In this document: piece after piece, positions 45,222-55,467 of the stretch | How the letters are laid out: each line of letters opens with the position of its first letter | How positions within the stretch are numbered: position 1 is the first letter of the stretch | Assembly (NCBI RefSeq): GCF_000203815.1 | Contig: NW_004457695.1 | Location: 2,602,054 to 2,666,053, forward strand | Reading direction: 5' to 3' | DNA from: Cavenderia fasciculata | Taxonomy: Eukaryota; Evosea; Eumycetozoa; Acytosteliales; Cavenderiaceae | DNA length: 64,000 bases | Program-made: the position numbers and the translations under genes | Notes under the pieces: generated by a model | Databases searched by the model: none | What the model was told of the DNA's origin: nothing | Seen by the model: the letters and a program-made list of their open reading frames with translations, nothing else

Positions 45222-47227
45222 TTATTTTTGTTCGAATTGATATCTAAAGAAATGGTATAATTCAAAAGCAGTGAAATAAGATTTCTGACCATTATCTCTA
45301 TCTTCAACTTCAAAGACATCTTCACCATTCTTTTTAGATGCATTGTTGTTGACAAAGATTAGGTATGGGAAGCCGATGAGATTGGCTTCGTTGATACGTT
45401 TACCGATACTCATGTCCAATCTGTTCTCGAGAACGATTTGGTTACGCAAGAATGGGTCTCTGATGAGGAGGTCGTAGAGGTGCTCGGCTGATTCATAGCT
45501 GCCTCTGTTTCTTTGATCCGAAAAGGGGATGATAATGGCCTTGTAGGGTGCCACACACTTGGACCATACAATACCACGGTCGTCACGCTTACTTTCAATC
45601 ATGGCAGCCAACAAACGAGATACACCAATACCATAACAACCCATTTCAATAGGTTGATTCTTTCCATTCTTGTCTTTCATATTGGCACCCAACTTGCTCG
45701 AATACTTGGTACCCAAGTAAAAGATGTGTCCCACTTCAATACCTTGTTGTAATTTAAGTTCTCCTCCATTTGAACAATTTGGTTGTGCACAATGATCACC
45801 TTCTTTTACAACTCTAAAACTACCATATTCAACAGAAGCATTATTTGATGTTGTATCTTCTTCCTTTTCCTCCTCCTTTTGTTGTTGTTGTTGTTGTTCC
45901 TTTTGATGTTGTTTTAATTGTAACAAAACATGATCATTATCTTTGATTGTAGAATCGATAAAATCAATATAGGTGTATGATGGGTCTTGTTGTTGAGCGG
46001 CTTGGTTGAATCTAAATGGTTCAAAACTATCGATATTATTAAAGTATGATTTGATTGAGAATGGGTTGATCGTGTCTATATCAGAGCACCAAATAGTAGC
46101 TATTGTAGTCGTCTTTTCCTTGGCACCTTTTACCATTTTGTCAGAGACTACCTTGATGGCAATCTTTTTGATCTTGTCGGCAGGTGAGAATTTGGTGGAT
46201 GGTGATGGCTTGCTCGTGGCACGCTCAATGTTGCTCTGATAACCACAACATTCACACGACACTACAGTATCTTCTCCAGAGCCTGTGAGTACTTGGAATT
46301 CGTGTGACATTGATCCTCCAATGTTACCCGAATCAGCTTCAACACATGCATACTTTAGACCAACTCTGTCAAATACACGATGATAGGCACCTTTGATATC
46401 GTTGTACGTTGCGACAGCCTCTACTCTTGTCTGGTCAAACGAATACAAGTCTTTCATTAAAAACTCTCTTCCTCTGACCAACCCAAATCTAGGTCTAATC
46501 TCGTCACGATACTTGTTGCCAATCTGATAGAGACGTAGTGGGAAGTTGCTATTTGACAATCTTTCATTTGCAACCAAACTAGTAAATATCTCTTCGTGTG
46601 TTGGTGCCAAACAGTATTCCTCTTCCTTTCTATCCTTTACCTTGATCAACTCGGCACCAGTTGTCTCCCAACGACCAGTCTTTTCCCACAAATCCTTTGA
46701 AACCAACAAAGGCATTGTCAACTTTTGACCACCAACACCTTGCATCTCTTCATCAATAATCTTGATTAAATTCTCCATTGCTCTTTGTGCCAATGGTAAT
46801 GTCATATACATTCCCAATGATGCCTAAACCAAAAATATATATACATTGTAAGTATAACAAACAACCAAGTTTATTGTTATTGTTATAGTTTGATACATAC
46901 TCTTCTAATCATACCAGTCTTTTGCATAAGTAATTGACTTTGAGACATTTCTTTATCCATTGGTTGATCACGTACTACAGGGATAAACAACTTTGATCTT
47001 AGCAATCTATGAACAATCTTTTTAGCACCAGTTTTACCTTCCTCCTCAACAGGGAAAGGGTAATCGTTTCTTTGTTGTGGGGATTGACTTGTACTCGTAG
47101 TAGTAGATGTTGAATAAGAGCAGTAGTTTGTTAACACCATATTGATACCCTGCTGTTGTTGTTGCTTTACTACAACAGCACTAGAGTTTGCAATACCAGC
47201 TCTACTTGCAATAAATGATCTTATCAT
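45222..47227 (-). CDS. mproS: prolyl-tRNA synthetase, mitochondrial (bacterial type)
   Basis: Exons 46901-47227 and 45222-46823 join in phase 0 to give 642 residues. The N-terminus is a Ser/Arg/Gln-rich presequence. Class II motifs are present: motif 1 region (MYMTLPLAQRAMENLIKIID), motif 2 (YRDEIRPRFGLVRGREFLMK) and motif 3 (GCYGIGVSRLLAAMIE), with TGAELIKVKDRKEEEYCLAP before motif 2. A CECCGYQSNIERA cysteine cluster follows the core, as in bacterial ProRS. Instead of a full editing domain there is an insert with a Gln/Glu-rich loop (QKEQQQQQQKEEEKEED). The C-terminal anticodon-binding domain closes the protein. It charges mitochondrial tRNA-Pro. Confidence 0.94.
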
Positions 47228-47466
47228 TTTATTGTATTGTCAATATATGTAAATATCTATATGTATATATCTATATATATTCAATCCCTAAAAGACTAAT
47301 GATCAAGACTGACATTCTGATTATTCGTCGTCCTGACTCTTTTTTAAATCTTAATTTCTCATAGATAACAATTTCCCAATTTTAGAAAGGAAACAACTTA
47401 CTTATCGTTCGTGTGAATGTAAATTACATAGATAGATAGATAGATTTATTAAATACATATATATAT
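47228..47466. other. spacer between mproS and the 1346-residue gene
   Basis: AT-rich, with TATATCTA and GATA repeats (47258-47280, 47430-47443). Nothing else is seen. Confidence 0.5.
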
Positions 47467-49291
47467 TTATTTATAATCAAAATAAACGATTGGAAACATT
47501 GAAGTATTAATCTTATTATTAGTATTATTATTATTAGTTTTAGTTTTGTTGGAAGGTGATTTTTTAAAAGGTTGTTGTTGATAGATTTTGTTTGTATTGG
47601 GACCATACTCTGATGACTCTGAATCTGAATTCTCACCATCTATATATTGTTGTGATGAAGATTGTGAAGATGAAGTGATAGAGTAGGGAGATACACCAAT
47701 GATAGTATCATCAATTTCATCTTTAAAGTTTGGAATTCGAATTGGCGATGATGGTCTCTGTGATGGTGACTTGTAAAATTCAACTTCATCATCATTACTC
47801 AATGACGATGACGATGAATCACTGCTGTTACTATTGCTATCATCATCTTGATCAAATGGCTTTTCAATTATATCTGCTCCATCTTTTACTTCTTTGACTA
47901 ATATCTCTTCTATCTTTTTCTTATTTTGGAACTGTTGATGATTATAAATTGGTGGTTTAGTTGATAAACTAGAAGGAGAAGGAGAAGGAGAGGAAGTAGA
48001 ATGATGAATAATATTATTAAATATATTTGAAATGGATTGATCATCTTGTTGAATTTGTACCTTGTTTAAAGTTATTATATTATTAATTTGATTATTTTGA
48101 TTATTTACTTGATGATAGTTGGGAGAAGATGAAATTGAAACTGGAGGTGGAGGTGATACGATACCCCATGAATTTGAATTGGGTGATTTAATTGGTGATT
48201 GTGCCAAATGAGAAGGAGGAGTACGTTCAATCTCTCTTCTTGGCGATGACAATCTCATCTCTTTTTGCTTCTCCAGTTCCTTTTGCATTTTCATCTTATC
48301 GTCTTGACTCTTTTTTAGATCCTCTTGTGGTGTTGGGCGATGCCTTTGTAACGGATCGTGTTGGTAATACTTGTGCTTTTCCAACTCGATACCCCTGTGC
48401 AAGTCGTTGGATGTCGTGGCAATGGTGAATCGACGACTGTCCTTGACCGGTGGATTCAAAATACTATCAAATATATTGTCAATGGAACTCTTGATATCTT
48501 CTTTTGATTTGGTTGCAGCAGTATCTGTTTGTAGTCTAGGTACCACAGACTTTCGATGGTTCATCATGTTTCCAGTACTGGTACTCACTGGTGACCCCAC
48601 GGTACTCGTCAAAGAATATGGTTTGGGTGGTGACTGTTGTTGTTGTTGTTGTTGTTGTTGTTTAACAAATTGACCAGAGTTTGCAAGTGGTGCATCAATC
48701 AACATTGTCAAAGATTCCAACAATGAATTATCACCTGCATCCAATGAAGCAGAAGTGTTATTCTTTCCATTTCCAGTTCCCATTTCCAATGACAATAATT
48801 CAAATGAAAACTCTGTCTTGTTCTTTTGACTACCAAAATTATCATTGATGATGATTAATTCTTCTTCTTCTTTCTTCTTTTCAACTACCTCCTTTTTCTT
48901 TTCTTGTTCTTTTGGAATTTGAACGTTGAAATCCATTTCATTCATAAAATCAAAATTAGGTATGGTGTTTAAGATTTCAACTGTTTGTTTGAGTATGTTG
49001 TTATGACTATTCTCTTCTTCTTCCTCCACTTCATTGAATATAATATTATTATTACTTGATGATAATTGTGGCGTTGAAATGGGTGTAATAGAGTATGGTG
49101 AAGATATAAGTGATCGGAGTTGTTTGTCATCTTGTTGTTGTTGTTGTTGGACAATTTGTGAAAGCTTTAGTGGAGATGTTACTTTGGCTATAGAAACAAC
49201 TGGCGTGGTGGTAGTAGTAGTAGTAGTAATGGTTGTTGGTTTAGGTGGTGATGATATTGATATTGGCTTGGGGATGGATATTGGTGTTGGC

Positions 49292-49375
<84 letters not shown>

Positions 49376-51507
49376 ACAGAAATATTAGTTGGAGATGGTA
49401 TGGTGACAACTGATTGTGAAGAAATATTTACAGATAAAGAGGTTGGAGTTGATATAGTTGGACGTATAGTTGATGAACTAGTATTGGTAGTTATTGGTGT
49501 TGGTATTTGTGGTGGAACTATACTGTTATTATTATTATTTTGATTATTAATTTGATTATTATTATTTTGATATGATTTTGGAAGTGGAGGAGGAGTAAAT
49601 TGTTGAAAGTATGTAATGATGGATGGTTTACGTTCTCTTGGAGTAAGAGTGACAAAATCATTTAGATCATAACTATGTTCTGGTTCTTCTTCTTCATCCA
49701 CTCCTTGATTTCCATTATTATCTTCATCTTCATCATCATCATCGTTATCTTGTAACTTGACATTAATGTTGTATTGTGATCCTCCACGAATCGACATTAA
49801 TTTTTCATCTTCATCATCTGTCAGATTTGAATCAGAGTCATAAGAAGACGTATCGTCACTATCATGTTGGTTTTGGGGACTATTGATGACTGGTGGTGAC
49901 GTAGTACTACTCTTCTTTGTCAATTTAATTTTACCTTTTTGAGTACCATTTGAAAAGAATTGATAATCATTCATAATATCAGAGAAACTTTCATTTGTAT
50001 CCAAATCATCATCTTCTTCTTCTGTTTCTTCATTTTGTTCTATTTTTTGTTGTTCTTGTTGTTGTTGTTGATTTGCGTTATTATTATTATTATATTTGTT
50101 ATTTTTATATTTGTTGTTTGAACCATTTAAATGAATTGTATCAATTCTTGATATATCTTCTGTTTTTAGATCAACATCTAAAATATCATTGTCCAAGTCA
50201 TTGATAAATCTGTCAGTCAAGAGAGCACTACTTCTTCGACTATTAAATAATTCCTCCAACTCTTCTTCGTCGTCTTCAACTTCCTTTTCATCTTGTTTGA
50301 CTTCTACTACTTCTTCTTCTTCTTCTTCTACTTCCACTTCTTCCTCGTCATCAGCTTGGTCATCGTCAAAGTCGTCATCTGGGAATCCATCCTCCACTTG
50401 AAGACTGAGACTCCAATGATTTTTCTGTCTGTGGTCTTGCTCTTGATTGCGTTTACGGAGGATAGTGTTGTAAAAGATGTCATTGTCACCTCCGATGAAT
50501 ACCTTGGTTGACTTTTGTTCTGGTGATTTTGGTACCCAGTTGGATAATGATGCAGGTTGATGTGCACCACCTCCACCACCGCCACCACCATATTGGCTCT
50601 CATCCAAATCAACAATCTCTTCATCATCGGATGAATCAAACCCATGTATTGCCATTGCAAGTATTCTAGCTTCCCTAAGTTGTAATTTTGGTTGTTGTTG
50701 TTGTTGGGAATGATTTAATGGTATTTGTGGTTGTTGATCAGTATGTGGTGGATCCATATACTGAGCTAAATCTTCATTTGTAAAATGGAGTTCACCTTGT
50801 TGTCCAATATAGGTACGTGCACGTCTAATGACATCCTCCTTTCCTTCACCCATTGACATGATTCCTTTAACATCTCTACGTACACCAAATGGGAATACTT
50901 CCTTGTCAGTGTATACAACACTCTCCTTTTTAGCGTGTCCACTGCTACTGTTGTTGCCGGCCTTTTTAGGACCACTTGATTTTCTTGAATCTGACTGACT
51001 ATGATCTGATTTAAAACTACTAGAATCTCTGCTATTACTATTGAATGAGTTGTCATTCTGTTGTTGTTGTTGATAGATGATGTTGGCTGGTGATGGGTAG
51101 TAGTGTCTTGCACCACCTCCACTATTACTATTTCCACTATTACTTGATTTTCCACCACTATTTGTTGTGCTACTACTGCTGTCGATTGAACCACCTGGAG
51201 GTGTTGGAAAGGCTGCATTGAGGTCATGAAGTAATCCAATTGGGAGTGGTACAATAGATCCTTTACGCAATAGGTCAATATGAACTGGATCAATATAATC
51301 TTCTGATCCCTGTAAAATATAGTCGTTGATCTCTCCTCCCCCACCTTTAGGAGTTGGAGATAAACTATCTCGACGATCTCTATTTTGTATATGATTATTA
51401 CCACTTGTATTTAATGGACTTGTTGATGTTGTATTTTGTTGCTGTTGTTGATTGGGACTACCATTATTACTGGCAGTACTTAATCTTTTCTTAAAAAATC
51501 CAACCAT
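47467..51507 (-). CDS. 1346-residue low-complexity protein, unknown
   Basis: One uninterrupted exon. The N-terminus MVGFFKKRLSTASN is basic/hydrophobic. Non-repetitive islands, probably the functional parts, lie near residues 60-105 (INDYILQGSEDYIDPVHIDL, LLRKGSIVPLPIGLLHDLNA), 195-260 (FPFGVRRDVKGIMSMGEGKE, ARTYIGQQGELHFTNEDLAQ) and 270-350 (REARILAMAIHGFDSSDDEE, LSNWVPKSPEQ). The rest is acidic, Ser-, Asn- or Gln-rich, with a run of 28 Gln. The C-terminus (SMFPIVYFDYK) is again ordered-looking. No family recognised; it resembles signalling scaffolds of dictyostelids only in style. Many Ser-Pro sites suggest phosphorylation. Confidence 0.75.
49291..49374. repeat. (CAG/CAA)28 polyglutamine tract
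   Basis: Read on the minus strand, 27 CAA codons follow-on to one CAG encode 28 consecutive glutamines in the 1346-residue protein. It is the longest pure homocodon run in the window, and replication slippage should make its length variable. Confidence 0.9.
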
Positions 51508-51687
51508 GATTGCTATTTTAAATAAATATATATATTGTATTAAATTATTATTATTCTGTCTTGTATTCTATTTTTGTTTTCGAAAATGGAAGAAGGAAGG
51601 AAGGAAGGGAAAGGATAAAAAATGAGTATTAATTTCTTTAAATGAGTTATGATAACTAGAATGGAATGGAATGTTGTGTGTTTTGTT

Positions 51688-51712
51688 TGTCTGTCTGTCT
51701 GTCTGTCTGTCT
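51688..51712. repeat. (TGTC)n microsatellite
   Basis: Six consecutive TGTC units in the spacer upstream of the 1346-residue gene. Confidence 0.8.
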
Positions 51713-52089
51713 CGTTCTTTTGGGATATTTACCTACCTGTTAGAGAGGCAAGGTAGACCTTGATAAATGGGGGGATTGAAGGCGAGTAGGGGCAAGTACC
51801 AACCAAAAAGTTAAGGTGATGCGTGTTGTGTGTTTGTGTGGAAGGAATTAAACCAAATCGGAGATTCAATAATCCGTAAGGACACTCCCAAAGATATTTT
51901 CCAAAAAAGGATCAGTATTTGCGCAATTGCACTACGCTGTTGGAATCCCGAAGATATTTTTTTTAATTAAAATTGACTTATTCTCTCTCTGTATAATAAT
52001 AATAGGTAACTATAATATTAATAAATAAGTTAACTCTATCTGTGTCTATGTCTATCTATCTTTCTTGTGTAATGAATATATGGAAGGGA

Positions 52090-52517
52090 GGTGCAAAGAT
52101 CACTCCTGTGTTGTCACAACCAACTCTATCATGCAGCGCAGAATGTTTGTTGGATTTTGAATGGGGTATAACTATCAGCTGCCCCCTCTACATCCGTCTG
52201 TCCGTGTTCAACAACCATCAGACCTCCTTTCTTCGGTGTGTCCCTTTTTTGCGGGATAAAAGGGTTGATGCTATCTGTTGAGAGTGCGACGACCTTAATT
52301 ACCGTGAATGAAGTTGAATTGATCGATTTATTGCCCGCCCCCTTTTTGATTACCCACCAACAATGGGTTGCTCGTTTGTTCATACCTTTACCGCGCAGTC
52401 GCCTTTACAAGAACGTTGATTTTGTTTGTTGTATAACCTACTAATAGACAGTTGATTTTGATTCACGGACTGACGGAATTATAATTCCGTGGAATTTAAA
52501 GTCCGTGATTTAATCAA
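52090..52517. ncRNA. candidate structured non-coding RNA region
   Basis: About 330 bases are distinctly GC-richer than neighbouring spacer yet have no protein-like frame, and they are followed by a nested hairpin: arms TTGATT/AATCAA (52452-52457, 52512-52517), TCACGGACT/AGTCCGTGA (52463-52471, 52500-52508) and ACGGAATT/AATTCCGT (52473-52480, 52483-52490). I could not match it to SRP RNA, RNase P, a spliceosomal RNA or a tRNA. Transcription, strand and ends are unknown. Confidence 0.3.
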
Positions 52518-53162
52518 TTCTATTTATAATCTGTCTGGTTGTTTGATTGTTTTAATTGAATAAAATTATTTGTATATATCTAGATATCATCCGTCAATCC
52601 CAATCCAACCAATCCAATCTTATCAACCCGACTATTTCTGACTTTTATTCTAACTCTTTCTTCCTCTTTCTCTCTCTAGAGTTGGCTAAATAAATAAATA
52701 ATAAATAAACAAAATGTATGTTGGTTAAAATTATATGATTGATTGATTGATTGATTGATTGATGATGATTATTGATCTTATAACACAAACCTAAAATAGT
52801 TAATAATAATAATTAACAGTTATATACACTCACCTCTACCTCTACTACTACACTATTAATTAATGCATGATGAGTAATATCAATTAAATATAAGAATATT
52901 AATTTTGGTTGACTGAGTAGCACTACTCACCCACCTCTACCTACCCTTCTTTGTTTTACATGTTCACACATCGACCGATACATACAATCAACACCCCCCG
53001 AAACTAAAATATCTTGGAGAGTTAGAGTGTGTAGTGATTGTGATTGTGAAGTTTATATGATTATTCTATCTATCAATCTATCTGTTTGTCAATATCTGTC
53101 TCTTTTTATTGTCCATCATCTATTTATAAATCTCTTGTTGTTGGACTGTCCTATATCATGTC

Positions 53163-53168
<6 letters not shown>

Positions 53169-53194
<26 letters not shown>
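53169..53194. repeat. (CT)13 microsatellite
   Basis: Uninterrupted CT dinucleotides in the spacer upstream of the methyltransferase gene. Confidence 0.85.
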
Positions 53195-53198
<4 letters not shown>

Positions 53199-53371
53199 TA
53201 TGTTCTCTCTACCTCTATCATGATGATGAACAAGCCAACATCTACAAATAAATATTTTAGTTAATTTGAGTCGATTCATCTGACATTACACGAGCGAGAA
53301 ATTTCTAATCAATGCAAAGCATTCCAATCAGATATTTCACAATAATAATAATAATATAAATATATATATAA

Positions 53372-54547
53372 ATGTACACTCGAACACTAATATCATCGAT
53401 ATCAAAAAGATATACCTCATGTACAACAACGACAACATCATCATTTCTAAATAGGGTTATCATACCTACCTATACCTCGAATCATTATTGTACATTTCAA
53501 CCACAACAACAAAATTTAATATATCAACAACAACAACTTGAAGTAAAGCAACAACAAATACAACAACAACAACAACAACAACCAACAACAACAACAACAA
53601 CGATAGAAGACGAGTTAATTACACAATGTATAGATGTTAAATGTGCAATTCATTTCAAAGTACCTTCAAAGCTGTCAGGTAAAGAGGGACATTGTCCACA
53701 ATGTGGGTCCAAACAACCATTCAAGAAACATACAAGCAACTATAGAAGATTGCTGGCAAAGAAACATAAAGAATATTCTGAACAATTGGTTGAAATTACA
53801 AAGACATCAAATACGTTGGATGTAGATAAAAGTATGGATTAATTTAGATTAAAGTTGGTATTTTCTAACAATCTCTCCTACTACCCACTAGATGAACCAT
53901 ATGGACTTGGTGTATTATTAGTTGATTGTAGAAGTTTGGCTAATATTGGAAGTGTATTTAGAACGAGTGATGGTGCTGGATTTAATCATGTCTATCTTTG
54001 TGGAATCACTGGAACACCACCAAGAAATGAAATATTAAAGACATCATTGGGTGCTGAAGAGTTTGTTAATTGGTCATATTGTCATGAATCATTACATTGT
54101 ATTAAAGAATTAAAAAGAAAAGGTGTAAAAGTATGTATAGATAGATAAGATATCTTTTTAATATTTATAAATATACATCGAAATCATTAATTAAAAAATC
54201 TTATAACTTTCAAGATAATAGCAATTGAACAATCAGATAAAAGTATACCATTATTGGAAAGTTTAGATTATCTTTATGAAAATACAAAGATCAACAACAA
54301 CCAATCTGAACAACAACAACAACATTCACCTATATGTGTTGTATTTGGTAATGAAATAGTTGGATTGAGTGAAGAGATTATAAAGGAATGTGATTTTATT
54401 TGTGATCTACCAATGAAGGGACAGAAGAGAAGCTTAAATATTTCAGTTGCATTTGGCATTACTTCATATGTATTGTCAGAGAAATTCAAAAATATCATAG
54501 TTGATAATCATTTGGGTATAGAGAAAATAAATCCAAAGGATTTTTAA
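53372..54547 (+). CDS. SpoU-family RNA 2'-O-ribose methyltransferase with zinc ribbon
   Basis: Exons 53372-53831, 53892-54130 and 54215-54547 join in phases 1 and 0 to give 343 residues. The N-terminus is Thr/Ser/Arg-rich (possible mitochondrial presequence), then Gln/Thr tracts, then a four-cysteine zinc-ribbon-like segment (CIDVKCAIHFKVPSKLSGKE, GHCPQCGSKQPF). The SPOUT methylase has motif 1 LLVDCRSLANIGSVFRTSDG, motif 2 VVFGNEIVGLSEEI and motif 3 LPMKGQKRSLNISVAFGI, whose knotted core binds S-adenosylmethionine. It is a TrmH-type enzyme acting on tRNA or rRNA; which one cannot be told. The intron at 53832-53891 removes an in-frame stop. Confidence 0.9.
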
Positions 54548-54751
54548 AGTTAAAGTAAAGTAAAGATTAATAATGGATGGATGGATGGTATATTCATTTA
54601 TATGTTTATTTATTTATTTATTTATTTTTGTTCTCTTAAATATTGACATCTTTTCATACAAACTGGAAAGGATTTTGACCACCTACAAATCAAATGATAG
54701 ATATGATTTAAGAAAGAAAGAAAATATTAATAGACCATTATTATTATTATT

Positions 54752-55036
54752 TTAAATTACATTTTTTTCAACATACCATGAATTACATAAATGATAAAGA
54801 GGTGAATCAATACTAAAGTATTCTTTACTATTACAAAAATCATTCCAATATGACTCTGAAAAACATGTTATTCTACATTCTCTATGAGGTATTACTGTTT
54901 GTCGAATATTTCGAGGAGGTCTTGTCCAATTGGCTGGAAGTTCATACAATTCCGATGATCTTACTACTCCAAGAAAGCAACAACTAATGATAACAATTAA
55001 TAATATTAAATATTTACTACAACTATTCCTTTTCAT
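54752..55036 (-). CDS. small secreted cysteine-containing protein
   Basis: A single exon of 94 residues from ATG 55036. MKRNSCSKYLILLIVIISCC FLGVVRSS is a signal peptide with cleavage probably near residue 28-29. The mature part (ELYELPANWTRPPRNIRQTV, then ECRITCFSESYWNDFC) has four cysteines that could form two disulfides and one N-x-T glycosylation site (NWT). The frame extends upstream to 55105, but that part lacks secretory character. I recognise no family. Confidence 0.62.
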   Translation of the reverse strand: MKRNSCSKYLILLIVIISCCFLGVVRSSELYELPANWTRPPRNIRQTVIPHRECRITCFSESYWNDFCNSKEYFSIDSPLYHLCNSWYVEKNVI

Positions 55037-55105
55037 TCTTCTTTCTGTTTTAATCAACTGATGGATGGCTGTGCAATTGTAAATATATCTATTCTCATAG
55101 CACAC

Positions 55106-55467
55106 TCTAAAATAATGTTATAAACAATAACCCCACTCCCCAGGTGGTGGTATATACAATTGTTTTTAAGACTGACTTGACTATCAGTCAGTAGTCACTA
55201 TAAATATTGTTCAAAAAATAAATTCCATTTATTTATTTATTTATTTATTTATTATAATTATAAGGTTTGTTTTGGAAAATTTGTTGTTGTTGTTGTAAAA
55301 ATGATTAAAAAATAATTATATATTATTTTTGAAATTTGTACAATCTAATCGATATGGTTGTTTGGTTGTTTTGGTTGTTTGGTTATGATATTATTATTAT
55401 TATTATTATTCCTTCCTTGAGAATAATATTATAAAATAATAATTATGGTTAACCAAGGTGATTAATA
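55106..55467. other. spacer between secreted-protein and transporter genes
   Basis: AT-rich with TTTA repeats at 55230-55251, GTT repeats and TTA repeats at 55390-55409. It holds the secreted-protein promoter and the transporter 3' flank. Nothing else is seen. Confidence 0.5.

Larger units (their letters stand above)
51508..53371. other. 1.9 kb spacer with microsatellites, a GC-richer island and a nested hairpin
   Basis: From left: the promoter side of the 1346-residue gene, a (TGTC)n repeat, two AAGATATTTT copies exactly 60 bases apart (ending 51900 and 51960), a GC-richer island at about 52090-52420, a nested inverted repeat at 52452-52517, GATT repeats at 52737-52762 and a (CT)13 tract. 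No convincing protein gene is seen; ORFs in the island on both strands lack protein character. Confidence 0.5.

Noticed and set aside
49034-49543. Plus-strand frame rich in cysteine
   Set aside because: Poly-Cys is the antisense reading of the Gln tract of the 1346-residue protein.
52042-52444. Overlapping frames on both strands in the GC-richer island
   Set aside because: Neither gives protein-like composition; the base composition itself, not a frame, is the signal, so it is listed as a candidate RNA instead.
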